The notes: generated by a model not told the origin, from the letters alone. 57,886 bases of DNA from Chloroflexota bacterium (GCA_023473795.1 JAMCYS010000117.1:1-57886), one strand, 5' to 3'; positions 8,201 to 16,773 are shown, counted from the stretch's first letter. Numbers and translations are program-made.

Positions 8201-8930
8201 CTGGTGCTGCAACACGCCATCACCGATAGCCTGGCCATCTGGCAGAGCACCGGCTTCACCAGAACCCTGCGGGATGAACATAGACTGATTCTGATCGACG
8301 CCCGGGGCCACGGGGCCAGCGACAAGCCCCACGATCCGGCCGCCTACACGCCGGCATCGCTGGTGAGCGACTTCACGGCGGTACTGGCTGCGCTCGGCCT
8401 GGCCTCGGCCCACTACTGGGGCTATTCCCTGGGGGCGATGACGGGGCTCGAGGCGGTGCGCCTGGCCCCCACCAGGTTGCGTTCCCTAATCCTGGGGGGG
8501 CCGCAACCCCTACGGGACGCAAACAGAGGCCGAGCGCCAGCCCGGCGAGCGTCTGTTTTGGGGTCTGGAGATGGCCGTGGCCCACGGTATGCCCGCCTAC
8601 GTGGCCGGAATGGAGAAGATGCTCGGCCCCCTCGCTCCCGCAGAGAAGGCGCTCGTGCTGGCGGACGATCCGCTGGCCCTGCTGGCGGCGGCCAAGGCGA
8701 TAACCTCCCTCACCGTGTGGCCCGGCGCCGAGGCGATACTGCCCACCATCGCCGTCCCCTGCCTGATCTACGCCGGGGAGGCCGACGCCCTATTGGTGGG
8801 CGCCGCGGAGGGAGCCAGGCACGTGCCCCTGGCCACGTTCGTCACGCTGCCCGGCGGCGACCATGCAGGCACGCAAAAGGACGACCGGATCCTGCCCTAC
8901 ATCAGGCGGTTTCTGAAGGTCGCCGACTAG
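8200..8930 (+). pseudogene. Alpha/beta hydrolase, 5'-truncated and frameshifted
   Basis: Remnant of an alpha/beta-hydrolase-fold enzyme. The first frame shows GPPLVLQHAITDSLAIW (oxyanion region), LILIDARGHGASDKP and YWGYSLGAMTGLEA, whose G-Y-S-L-G holds the nucleophile. At a run of seven Gs near 8495 the homology shifts by one frame: LILGG continues as GRNPYGTQTEAERQ, then AVAHGMPAYVAGMEKM, IAVPCLIYAGEADAL (acid region) and TLPGGDHAGT (histidine). The start lacks a translation signal and collides head-on with the molybdopterin remnant. The shift could be a homopolymer sequencing error, but the missing 5' end argues for a pseudogene. Confidence 0.7.
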
Positions 8931-9193
8931 CCGGGCGGCTGCCCGCGCCCGGCGCGCACGGCTCTGGCGGGAGCCGTTCCGGGGTAGGGTCCGGGGCGCC
9001 ACCCCCAACTCTCCTTATGGATGCAGTGGACCGACCGGATGGGCAGCTTGTCAGCTTCGGTTGTGACAGAAGGCATCGGGGCGGCCCCGGTACGCGCTGT
9101 GCACTGGCAATGGAGCGCGGCGCCACGTTGGCACGCGCGTCCGCGCCAGCGGCTCCTGGTGGGCAAACATCAGTAGGGGGGCACGAGGGGACA

Positions 9194-9583
9194 GTGTTGG
9201 AGAAGCGAGTTGACCTGCTGGTGACGTTGATGGATGCGACCTATGATAGCAAGACTGCCTGGCAAGAGACGACCGTGCCCCGGCAGTTCGCTCTCTGCCT
9301 CGGCAGCGGCACGGTTCTGTTCGACGAGTTCAGCCCCGACGATATCGAGGACAACGGCCCTCTGTCGCCGTACTACAGGATCACGGTCCTCGACGAGCAC
9401 GGGATCAAAGTCGATAAGTGGACCGTCAAGCACACCGACAGGTGGTTCAAGACCGTCTCGGACTTCTTTGCCTTCGTCAACGAAACCTACGGTCGGGCGG
9501 GGCAGACCATCGACTCCATGGTAGGCGAGCTACAGGCAGGCGGAGGTGAGGCGACGGCCGGCAAGCGCAGGCCTGCCGCCTAA
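9194..9583 (+). CDS. Hypothetical small soluble protein
   Basis: About 129 residues, not recognised. The segment with ordinary codon use begins at LEKRVDLLVTLMDATYDSKT; a GTG at 9194 preceded by GAGGGG is the likely start, with a TTG three bases on. The protein is acidic and aromatic in the middle (FDEFSPDDIEDNGPLSPYYR), has no membrane segment or cysteine motif, and ends in a basic tail (AGKRRPAA). It overlaps the stop of the convergent membrane protein gene by four bases. The 263 bases upstream, after the hydrolase remnant, show no feature. Confidence 0.55.
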   Translation: MLEKRVDLLVTLMDATYDSKTAWQETTVPRQFALCLGSGTVLFDEFSPDDIEDNGPLSPYYRITVLDEHGIKVDKWTVKHTDRWFKTVSDFFAFVNETYGRAGQTIDSMVGELQAGGGEATAGKRRPAA

Positions 9584-10326
9584 GCTTGCTGGACTTGGCT
9601 GGCGGCCTCGGCCTTGGCGAGCTCCTCCAAATACCTCTTGATGTTGGCCAGTTCGGCCACGCCGATCAGGCCAACCTGCTTGCCGGTGGCAAAGCGCTTG
9701 GCTTTGGGCGTGAAGCCTGGAATGGAGACTACCAGGGCACGGTCTGCCTTCTTGGCTTTGATGAGGTCATTGAGGAACTTGGCCGGGGGAAAGTCCACTA
9801 ATTCCCGCTGCGTGCGGCAGTGAACCAGCACCGTCAGACCCTCTTTCTTCATGGCCCAATCCACCACTTGCTCCGTGCCGGGCAGCGGCGGCAGGATGTC
9901 GTAACCCAGTCCGCGATAGAGGTCGGCCACTTCGCGCTGCAGTCGGCCGCCCGAGATCATGCTCCAGTAATTGTGCCGGCTCTGCTTGTCGCGTTCCTTG
10001 GCGTTCTTCAGCTCCCGGCGATACCGTTTCAGCTTCTCCTGCTCCGTCCAGAACGGCAGCGGCACGCTGAGCATAATGAGGAAGAAGAACATGCCGCCCG
10101 CCAGGCCGGCGAAGATAGATAAGGGCACGGCCATCATGTAGAAGTTGAACATAGGATCGCCGATGCTGCGGGCGAAGACGTAGCCGTAGCCGATGTTGAG
10201 GGCCAGCGCGAGAAACGCCAGGCCGGCGAGCACGGCCACGCCCACCCGCAGGCGCCAGTACTGCTTGTCCAGCTCGTCGATCCGCGCTTCGCTGAGTCCA
10301 AACTCCTCGGGCTTGGGTGCTGCCAT
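9580..10326 (-). CDS. Two-TM membrane protein with Mrr-like nuclease-fold domain
   Basis: About 248 residues. A short helical N terminus (EEFGLSEARIDELDKQYWRL) is followed by two membrane helices (about 28-50 and 65-90) and a basic helical linker. The C-terminal half (about 125-235) resembles the Mrr/restriction-endonuclease-like fold: GRLQREVADLYRGLGYDI, VVDWAMKKEGLTVLVHCRTQ, then LNDLIKAKKADRALVVSIPGFT. The catalytic D...QxK pattern is altered (HCR in place of QxK), so activity is doubtful. ATG 10326 was chosen for the GGGGTGGG upstream; an in-frame ATG at 10376 would add 17 residues. Function unknown. Confidence 0.7.
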   Translation of the reverse strand: MAAPKPEEFGLSEARIDELDKQYWRLRVGVAVLAGLAFLALALNIGYGYVFARSIGDPMFNFYMMAVPLSIFAGLAGGMFFFLIMLSVPLPFWTEQEKLKRYRRELKNAKERDKQSRHNYWSMISGGRLQREVADLYRGLGYDILPPLPGTEQVVDWAMKKEGLTVLVHCRTQRELVDFPPAKFLNDLIKAKKADRALVVSIPGFTPKAKRFATGKQVGLIGVAELANIKRYLEELAKAEAASQVQQA

Positions 10327-10467
10327 CGTCTGTCCCACCCCTTCCAGGCGATTCAACGCCGCCAGTCTCGCGGACATAATAGGTTGCAGACGTGTCGGAG
10401 TCAATCGGGGCTGGGCACCCGCTTGCATTCCGGTTAGGTAATGACATAGTGGCAGTCAGGTGCTTGC

Positions 10468-10770
10468 CCTGTCATTTTGAGCGGCAGGCAGGCCGCGAAG
10501 AATCGTCCATTGCCCTGGCGGGCCACCACCGAGAATGAAAATGGGCATTCCTCGTGGAGGCGGTCGGTGGCGCCGGGCCCTGGACGCCCTGGAGGGCGGC
10601 GGCAAGCCGCCGCACTCCACGTTGCCCCCACGGTCGCTCAGCGAGTGCCCATTTTCATAGGAATCTCCTTCGCCTAAGGGCGCAGTCCCCCGCACAAGCG
10701 GGACCCAGACCCGCCGCTAGGGCGGCAAGGAGATGCTTCGCCCCGCCGCAGCGGGGCTCAGTATGGCAGG
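10468..10770. repeat. MITE-like element with nested inverted repeat
   Basis: The gap 10327-10805 contains no gene but a 303-bp element with imperfect terminal inverted repeats CCTGTCATTTTGAG (10468-10481) and CTCAGTATGGCAGG (10757-10770), with family-typical GCGAAGAATC and GGAGATGCTTCGC inside each end. Nested within is a second pair, TGAAAATGGGCA (10536-10547) and TGCCCATTTTCA (10646-10657), perfectly inverted. It looks like one small element that landed in another, or one composite palindromic element. No transposase reading frame is present. Confidence 0.55.
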
Positions 10771-10805
10771 CTCGCTTTGATCCGTTTCCCCAGGGCGGCC
10801 GGCCA

Positions 10806-11576
10806 TCAGGCCACGTCGGGCCGGCGATAGGTGGCCCCACCCATGGGTTTGTCCTCCGCCAGCACCAGCCCCGCCCGGCAGACGATGGCCCGCAGCAGCT
10901 CGCGGCTCTCCTCCCGGCCGGCCAGTAGCCGCAACGGCAGCTCGAGCCGCTTGCCGGCACCATTCACCTGGCAGCCGCCGCCCGCCGGCCGCAACAGCAG
11001 GCAGTCCACCTCGCGCCAGTCTAGCAAGCGCGCCCAGGGTGGCAGCCAGTAACCCGCCTCCAGACCCTCTTCGTCGATCTCCAGACGTGAGACAAAGGTG
11101 AAGGCGCCCCCGACTCTGGTCAGGGCGAAGGACCAACCCACGGTCAGCACGAGTGCGGGCCACAGCAGAGCGAAATTGTTGAGGCCGAACGCCAGTACCC
11201 AGCCCCAGATCAGCAGCCCGCTCAGGTAGACGCCGAGACTGAGGAAGACGGGACGCAAGCGCACCTGGTACTGCCTGTGGACCGGGGGCGGGACCGCGCG
11301 GTCGCACCCCTCTGGTTCCGCTCGCGAGAGCGACCAGCCCCAGGACAGGCGAACCAGACCGAGCCCCGCTTGCTCGCCGAAACTCTCCAGCGCTCGCCGC
11401 ACTTCCCTCTGCCGCGCGTCGCTGCCCAGCTCCACCTGCCAGAGCCCGGGCTCGGGTGCGGCGTCCTCGCCGAGGGCGTAGACCGGTAGCGATCCGTAGA
11501 GGTACCGGTCGAAACTACGCCGCAGCTCGCCACCGGCCTCGTTCGGGCAGCGGAAGGTGGCCGTGTAGCGCTTCAT
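10806..11576 (-). CDS. Membrane protein with PH-like C-terminal domain
   Basis: 256 residues, not assigned to a named family. An N-terminal soluble part (1-95) begins MKRYTATFRCPNEAGGELRR. Two membrane helices follow (about 108-130 and 133-155: VFLSLGVYLSGLLIWGWVLAF, then a second). The C-terminal part starts FTFVSRLEIDEEGLEAGYWLPPWARLLDWREVDCLLL, a pattern seen in bacterial PH-like membrane proteins where strands follow a helix pair. It is probably in one unit with the downstream-lying small membrane protein gene at 11608 (same strand, 31 bases away). Function unknown. Confidence 0.7.
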   Translation of the reverse strand: MKRYTATFRCPNEAGGELRRSFDRYLYGSLPVYALGEDAAPEPGLWQVELGSDARQREVRRALESFGEQAGLGLVRLSWGWSLSRAEPEGCDRAVPPPVHRQYQVRLRPVFLSLGVYLSGLLIWGWVLAFGLNNFALLWPALVLTVGWSFALTRVGGAFTFVSRLEIDEEGLEAGYWLPPWARLLDWREVDCLLLRPAGGGCQVNGAGKRLELPLRLLAGREESRELLRAIVCRAGLVLAEDKPMGGATYRRPDVA

Positions 11577-11607
11577 TCCCCACTCCCCCTATCCCGCCCG
11601 AGCGTTC

Positions 11608-11985
11608 TCACCGGCCCAACTCCCGCTCGATAATCTCCACGGCCTCGCGCGCCTGCCCCGGCCCCGCGCCGGTCACTTGGCGGTAGACAAGGATGGCCTC
11701 GAGCTTCTGGTCCAGACGCAGCAGGTCGGCCACACCTGCGCGAAGGCTGTAGTCCGGCTCGGTCGAGAGGCGGTGGCGAATCACCTCCGCCTCCGGCGAG
11801 AGCGGTGGCAAAGCGCGCTGGCTCCGGGCCAGCACCAGCAGGAAGACGAGGGCCAGGGCGAGAGTAACCTCGGTCAGCAGCAACAGCGGCATCAGGGGGT
11901 TGGCGCCGCCGGTCTGCACCCAGAGGCCTATGCTCAGCCCGATAAAGAACAGGACCAACAGCAACGAGATGACCAAAACGCGCAT
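11608..11985 (-). CDS. Small two-TM protein with cytoplasmic helical tail
   Basis: 125 residues. Two hydrophobic segments at the N terminus (about 3-24 and 30-53) are followed by a charged helical domain ending REAVEIIERELGR. The segment LRLDQKLEAILVYRQVTGAGPGQAREAVEIIE resembles the short ribosomal-protein-L7/L12-C-terminal-like helix pair found in many small membrane proteins (KxxAIKxxREVTGxGLKEAKEAVE). That would be a degenerate copy; the similarity is by eye. It lies directly upstream, in transcription order, of the 10806-11576 gene. Confidence 0.65.
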   Translation of the reverse strand: MRVLVISLLLVLFFIGLSIGLWVQTGGANPLMPLLLLTEVTLALALVFLLVLARSQRALPPLSPEAEVIRHRLSTEPDYSLRAGVADLLRLDQKLEAILVYRQVTGAGPGQAREAVEIIERELGR

Positions 11986-12017
11986 CGGTCTACATCTTAC
12001 CCAGGGCTGGCGAGCTT

Positions 12018-13076
12018 CTAGACAGGCAGCCTACTAACCACTGGGCCTTCTCTGCTATCGGCTACCTGCCAGCCGGAATCGGCGATGGCCTGGCGCAGGC
12101 GGTCGGCGGCGGGCCAATCCCGGCGGCCCCGCGCCGTTTCCCGTTCGGCGACCAGCCGCAACACCGCGTCGGGCGGCCCCGACTCGACGGCGGGCGCGGC
12201 GAGCTGCGGCGCCCGCGCCGCGTCCCAGACGGCAGCAGGCAGGTCATCCGTCGGGTCGGGGTGGAAATCGCCCAGGTAGTCCAGCGGCAGGCGCCGACCG
12301 CTGCCGAAGCACAGCTCCTCGCCCTGTCGGAGTATCGTCACCCCGCCCCGGCCAAACACCAGGCAACGGCCCGCAGCGAGATCCACTATCAGCGCCGTGT
12401 GCTCGTCGATGCCGACGATGGTGGCAGGTTCGGGCAGGAGCTCCCGCAGCCGGGCGAAGCGCTCCCGGCCCATGAAGCAGCGGCTAGTGTCCAGCTCGGC
12501 GCCGCCCTCGCAGTTGTTCCAGTGGGGCACAAGCACGAGCCGTAGGCCGTAGGGAGCGAAGAAGTCGAGCCCCTGGGCCCAGTGCAGGTCGAGCCCCGCC
12601 TTGTAGATTTCGTAGACCGGTATCGTGTAGGCGCTGGCCGCCGCGGTGGCCGCGCTGGCCAGAATAACCGCGCCGCCCAGGCGGTGGCGGGCCTGCAAGT
12701 ACCGCCAGGCCAGGCTGTTCTCCAGCTGACGCGCCGCATAGGTCGGGCTGCCGGGCCCCAGGAAGATGGCGCAGGCGCGCAGTAGGGGCTCGATCAAGGA
12801 CGGATCGTCGGGGCTGAACTCGCTCCCTTTGCGCCGCGCGGGCACCACGTCTACCTGCAAACGGTAGTTGGCCAGGTGCACCCGGAGGTAGTCCGCCACC
12901 TTGCCGGCGACGACAGCCGTGTTGGGCTGGAAGCCGGCCGGCGTCTCCAGAATGGCCAGGCGCACGGGCGGGACGATCAGCTTCAGCAGCCACTCGTAGA
13001 CCCGCCGGCCGCTGGGCGCGGTTTCGCCCGAGCCGAAGAGCACGACCTGGCCCGGCGCAGGCTCCATCTCCGCCAT
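12018..13076 (-). CDS. S51/class-I-amidotransferase-like protein with CysRS-like tail
   Basis: About 352 residues. Residues about 1-290 form a peptidase-S51/cyanophycinase-like domain: [71 protein letters not shown] (serine elbow region) and VPHWNNCEGGAELDTSR, TIVGIDEHTALIVD. The canonical GTSAGA nucleophile motif is not conserved exactly, so peptidase activity is uncertain. The last 45 residues (RLVAERETARGRRDWPAADRL onward) resemble the C-terminal helical domain of cysteinyl-tRNA synthetase. Starts at 13076 or 13067 are both possible; GGGAGGG lies immediately upstream. Confidence 0.75.
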   Translation of the reverse strand: MAEMEPAPGQVVLFGSGETAPSGRRVYEWLLKLIVPPVRLAILETPAGFQPNTAVVAGKVADYLRVHLANYRLQVDVVPARRKGSEFSPDDPSLIEPLLRACAIFLGPGSPTYAARQLENSLAWRYLQARHRLGGAVILASAATAAASAYTIPVYEIYKAGLDLHWAQGLDFFAPYGLRLVLVPHWNNCEGGAELDTSRCFMGRERFARLRELLPEPATIVGIDEHTALIVDLAAGRCLVFGRGGVTILRQGEELCFGSGRRLPLDYLGDFHPDPTDDLPAAVWDAARAPQLAAPAVESGPPDAVLRLVAERETARGRRDWPAADRLRQAIADSGWQVADSREGPVVSRLPV

Positions 13077-13258
13077 CTCCCTCCCGAACGTCGCCCGCTC
13101 TCGCGCCGAGGCGCCCGTCCGCCCGTAGAGTAGCACGAAGAGATGGCTATGCCAATGCGTTGGGCGCGGCCGCGTTCAGGCGATCCAGCTCTTCCAGCAG
13201 CACCCGGTTCTCCGGTATGTCGCTCATGGACTCGCCGTAGTGCTGGTAGCGAACGCGG

Positions 13259-14008
13259 CTACCTTCCCACCCGCCGCAGCAGCTCCGCCGCCGCCGTCAC
13301 CGTCTGGGCCTGCCGCGCCTCAGGGCTGACCTCAGGCGGGTTGTCGCCGGGCTGAGGGCGGTAGGCGCCAAACTGGGCGTGATTGCCTCCCTCGACGACC
13401 AAGAACCTGGTGCTGGGCGGCAACAAGCGACGAGTGTCGGCGATCTTGGCCAGCGTCGCCAGTCCGTCGCGGCTGCCGGAGACCGACGCCACCGGCAGGT
13501 TGAAGCCGGAGAGGTCGTCGCTGACGTCGGGGTAGGAGGCCCAGAGCACCAGCCCCTGCACGGACCCGGGATGGGAGTGGACAAAGCGCGCCGCCATCGA
13601 GCCGCCCAGCGAGTGCCCACCGACGGCCCACGCCTTGACCTGAGGGTAGGCGGACATGACCTCGGCAGCCCTGTCGGGGGCGAGCACGGCCAGGTTGAAG
13701 GGCATGGGCGTGTCCACCACCAGGAAGCCCTGGGCGGCGATGTCCCGCGGGGGCGGCGCGTAGGCACGGTAGTCCACCCGCCCGCCCGGGTAGAAGATAA
13801 GGCCGGTGGTGGGCACGGGAGGACTGGCAGGGCGGAAGACCAGCCACTGTCCGCTCTCCACCTGCACCTGGCCGTCGGACCGCAGCGCCGCCAGCGCCCG
13901 CGCCGTCGGTTGGGCCGCGAGGCTGGCCCAGACGAGGCCTCCCCCCAGGGCCAATACCACGACCACTGGGATCAGCCAGAACCAGCGGCGCGAGGGGCGA
14001 ACGCTCAA
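13259..14008 (-). CDS. Alpha/beta hydrolase (fold-5 type), membrane-anchored
   Basis: About 249 residues. The N terminus has one hydrophobic segment (WLIPVVVVLALGGGLVWASL), a signal anchor or uncleaved signal, so the catalytic domain is probably extracytoplasmic. The fold is visible in TGLIFYPGGRVDYRAYAPPP (oxyanion), AVGGHSLGGSMAARFV (nucleophile serine), SVSGSRDGLAT (acid) and EGGNHAQFGAYRP (histidine). The TTG at 14008 shares bases with the TGA that would end the epimerase gene in its original frame, indicating translational coupling. No substrate can be assigned. Confidence 0.85.
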   Translation of the reverse strand: MSVRPSRRWFWLIPVVVVLALGGGLVWASLAAQPTARALAALRSDGQVQVESGQWLVFRPASPPVPTTGLIFYPGGRVDYRAYAPPPRDIAAQGFLVVDTPMPFNLAVLAPDRAAEVMSAYPQVKAWAVGGHSLGGSMAARFVHSHPGSVQGLVLWASYPDVSDDLSGFNLPVASVSGSRDGLATLAKIADTRRLLPPSTRFLVVEGGNHAQFGAYRPQPGDNPPEVSPEARQAQTVTAAAELLRRVGR

Positions 14009-14917
14009 CCCAGCACGTCCCGCAGGGCAGGCTCGGGTTCGGCGAAGCGGCAGGCAAAACCCAGCTCCTGCAGTCGCCGGGGCACGACCCTCTGCGAGCG
14101 AGCCCAGGACCATCTCCGCCATCTCGCCAAACACCAGGCGCACGAGAAACCCGGGTGTGGGGAACCAGGAGGGCCGGTGCAGGGCGGCGCCCAGGGCGCG
14201 GGCGAAGCTCGCGTTGCGCACCGGCTCGGGCGCCGCCAGGTTGAAGGGGCCGTGCGCCGTCTCGTTGGCCAGCAGGAAGCGCATAGCCCCGCTCTCGTCG
14301 GCGTGGTGGATCCAGGAGAACCAGTGCCGCCCGCCCGCCACCGGTCCGCCCACGAAGAAGTAGAAAGGCAGCGACATCAAGCGCAGCATGACGGCGTTCT
14401 TGGCCAGCACGGGGGCGCTGCGCACTACCACCCGGCGCACGCCCATCCCCTCCACCGGCTCCGTCGTGGCCTCCCAATCCTGGCACAGCCTGGCCAGGAA
14501 ATCGCTGCCGGCCGGCGTCGACTCGTCGATGACCGCCTCGCCTCGGGGGCCGTAGTAGCCGATGGCGGAGGCCTGTAATAGCACCCGAGGCTTCTCCCTG
14601 GCCTGTTCAATGGCCTGCGCCAGGGCCAGCCCCGGCTCGATGCGGCTGGCGCGCAGGCGCCGCTTTCGCGCCTCCGTCCAGCGCCCGCCAGCCAGGTTCT
14701 CCCCCGTGAGGTTCACCACCGCCCCGGCGCCGTCCACGAGAGGCGCCCAACCGGTGGCGGTGCGGCCGTCCCAAGCTTCAGCCCGCGCGCCGGGCGGCAG
14801 CCCGCGTATCCGGCCAGGGCTGCGGCTGAGAACGACCACCTCGTGGCCTTCGGCGGCAAGAGGGGCGCTAAGGATGCGGCCGAGCAAGCCGCCGCCCCCG
14901 GCGATCACGATGCGCAT
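14005..14917 (-). pseudogene. TIGR01777-type SDR epimerase, frameshifted near C terminus
   Basis: NAD(P)-dependent SDR of the YfcH/SulA-like family. MRIVIAGGGGLLGR carries the Rossmann glycine motif; GAVVNLTGENLAGGRWTEARK, LLQASAIGYYGPRGE (catalytic Tyr), RVVVRSAPVLAKNAVMLRLM and WFSWIHHADESGAMRFLL are family hallmarks. GAGGAGG precedes the ATG. At 14094-14103 the tetranucleotide GCGA is tandemly duplicated, throwing the frame. Without the extra four bases the protein would end SQRVVPRRLQELGF-type sequence and DVLG at 14005, the usual family ending. As written, translation runs on into the next gene and would give a fusion of about 594 residues. Confidence 0.8.
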
Positions 14918-15242
14918 CGGCAACCTCCTCGCCCCTGGCTCGGGGGGCGTCCCAGGCCATTCTACAGCTTGGCCGCGGCCCCGCACAAAGCGGAAGAGGC
15001 CCCAACTACTGGCCATCTGACCAGGCCTCAGTCCCGGCCACATGGCTTTTGACTCGCCACCTGAGGCACGTCTATACTATTGACGACCTGCCGCAAGGAT
15101 GTCCGGACGCATTACGCGGTCTTTGCAGGCCCATAACGCGGCCTTAACCCCGGGCAGTTAGCATTTACATTTAGCGATACCTTGTCCAGATAGTCGCCGG
15201 CCGGGTGGTCTGGCTACCCCCGGCCTGAAAGGAGTGAGCCAA
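14918..15242. other. Divergent intergenic region, no gene seen
   Basis: About 325 bases between the divergent epimerase and TolB-like genes. It should carry both promoters but I cannot place them with confidence. Short related strings ACGCATTACGCGG and CCATAACGCGGCC occur near 15108-15143. AAAGGAG at 15228-15234 is the ribosome binding site of the TolB-like gene. Confidence 0.4.
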
Positions 15243-16703
15243 GTGCGCCGGATTCTGGCCATTCTGCTCTCCGTCGCCTTCCTATTGCCCGCGCTCGCCA
15301 CGCCCGCGGCGGCGCAAGACGCCCGCACCTTCGCCGAAACGGGCAAGACCGTGCAGGGCGCCTTCCTCGACTTCTACGATGCCAAAGGCGGATCACAGAT
15401 CTTTGGGGCGCCGATTACCGACGAACAGGTGGAGAACGGGCGCACGGTGCAGTACTTTGCCAAGGCTCGCTTCGAGCTGTGGCCCGAGAACCCGCCCGGC
15501 TACCAGGTGCAACTGGGACTGCTGGCGGTCCAGCTGGGCAAGGTGCAGCCCCCCATCCAGGCCGACACCAGCGGCGACCCCAACCGCCGCTTCTTCCCCG
15601 AGACGGGCCACGTGCTGGCCTTTGGCTTCAGGACCTTCTGGGAGACTCACGGCGGGCTCGACATCTTCGGCTATCCCACCACCGAGCAGTTGGTGGAAAA
15701 CGGCCTGATCGTGCAATACACCCAACGGGCCCGCTTCGAGTGGTATCCGGATGACGCCGCCAACCCGGTGCAGTTGGGGGACCTGGGCCGCGAGTACCTG
15801 GGCCTGGGGCCTCAACCCGTGGCCGGGGGCACTACCGCCCCGGCGGCCGATAACGACTTGATCCTCTTCCAGCAGACCAACGGCGGCGACATCTACACCG
15901 TGCGCCCCGACGGCAGCGACCTGCGCAAGGTGGCCCACGGCTTGGATCCCTCGTGGTCGCCCGACCGCACCCATATTATCTACGCCAGTTGGGACTATCC
16001 CTGGGGCATCTACATGGCCAACGCCGACGGCAGTAACCCCCACCTGGTCTACCTGGAGCAGTACCTACAGTCGCCCCAGATGTCTCCCGACGGGCGCTTC
16101 ATCGCTTACAGTCAGAAGTATCAGGGAGAACGCCTGCGCCCAGCCCAAGTCGACGGCAGGTTCCAGCTCGTTCCCGTGCTTGTCGACCTCTGGCGGGTGG
16201 CCGCCGTCAATGTGCAGACCGGCCAGGTGCACCAGGTTGATTCGGACGACGTTTGCGTGTCCCCCACCTGGTCGCCTGATACGCGGCTTGGCTTCAACGG
16301 CATCCAGGGCATCTACATCCTGAACCAGATCGATCACGACCGCAAGGTGACCCAGCTGCCGAACACCACGCCCATTTTCGAGTCGCCGAGCTGGTCGCCC
16401 GACGGCCAGTACTTCGCCTTCCAGTGGCGGCAGCACGACCACGAGGAGGTCGGCGTCATCGACGCTCAGGGGAATGGCTTCCACCTGCTGACGTCGAGCC
16501 CGCCCTTCACCACCCCGGCCAACAACCTGACGCCCAGCTGGTCGCCCGACGGCAAGTCCATCGCCTTCCTCAGCGACAGGACCGGCAAGTGGCAGCTATG
16601 GGTTATGAACGCCGACGGCAGCAACCAGCGGATGGTGCCCACCGGCGACTTGACGATCGACTACCAGAACGTACACGAGCGGCCGGTCAGTTGGGGCAAG
16701 TAG
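15243..16703 (+). CDS. Secreted TolB-like propeller with two FPETGK-type repeats
   Basis: About 486 residues. A Sec signal peptide (residues 1-24, ending ATPAAAQ) is followed by two copies of a roughly 75-residue module: FAETGKTVQGAFLDFYDAKG with IFGAPITDEQVENGRTVQYF, and FFPETGHVLAFGFRTFWETHG with IFGYPTTEQLVENGLIVQYT. After a short linker comes a TolB/PD40 beta propeller with repeated SWSPDG motifs (DPSWSPDRTHIIY, SPQMSPDGRFIAY, SPSWSPDGQYFAF, TPSWSPDGKSIAF) and adjoining NADGSN turns. The module is common in Chloroflexota extracellular proteins. It probably acts as a surface binding or scaffold protein. GTG 15243 is preferred to 15234 because AAAGGAG precedes it by nine bases. Confidence 0.85.
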   Translation: MRRILAILLSVAFLLPALATPAAAQDARTFAETGKTVQGAFLDFYDAKGGSQIFGAPITDEQVENGRTVQYFAKARFELWPENPPGYQVQLGLLAVQLGKVQPPIQADTSGDPNRRFFPETGHVLAFGFRTFWETHGGLDIFGYPTTEQLVENGLIVQYTQRARFEWYPDDAANPVQLGDLGREYLGLGPQPVAGGTTAPAADNDLILFQQTNGGDIYTVRPDGSDLRKVAHGLDPSWSPDRTHIIYASWDYPWGIYMANADGSNPHLVYLEQYLQSPQMSPDGRFIAYSQKYQGERLRPAQVDGRFQLVPVLVDLWRVAAVNVQTGQVHQVDSDDVCVSPTWSPDTRLGFNGIQGIYILNQIDHDRKVTQLPNTTPIFESPSWSPDGQYFAFQWRQHDHEEVGVIDAQGNGFHLLTSSPPFTTPANNLTPSWSPDGKSIAFLSDRTGKWQLWVMNADGSNQRMVPTGDLTIDYQNVHERPVSWGK

Positions 16704-16739
16704 TAGCGGCCTGACAGGACTGGTTGCCCAGTTCACCCA

Positions 16740-16773
16740 GTCTCCCCCTTGCCCGCGACGGGAAGGGGGAGAC
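16740..16773 (+). terminator. Strong hairpin after TolB-like gene
   Basis: GTCTCCCCCTT (16740-16750) pairs perfectly with AAGGGGGAGAC (16763-16773), with an inner CCCG/CGGG pairing around CGA. It sits 36 bases after the stop codon. No T tract follows, so it may act as an mRNA 3' end or be a dispersed palindrome rather than a classical terminator. Confidence 0.55.

Noticed and set aside
13147-13227. A 26-codon minus-strand frame beginning MSDIPENRVLLEELDRLNAA
   Set aside because: The peptide looks protein-like and the frame is open upstream, but there is no ribosome binding site and no recognised family; it may be the tail of a lost gene, so it was not listed as a feature.
16740-16773. Possible transposon end
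   Set aside because: The inverted repeat is a compact hairpin directly behind a gene, with no second copy bounding a segment; treated as a transcript-end hairpin.
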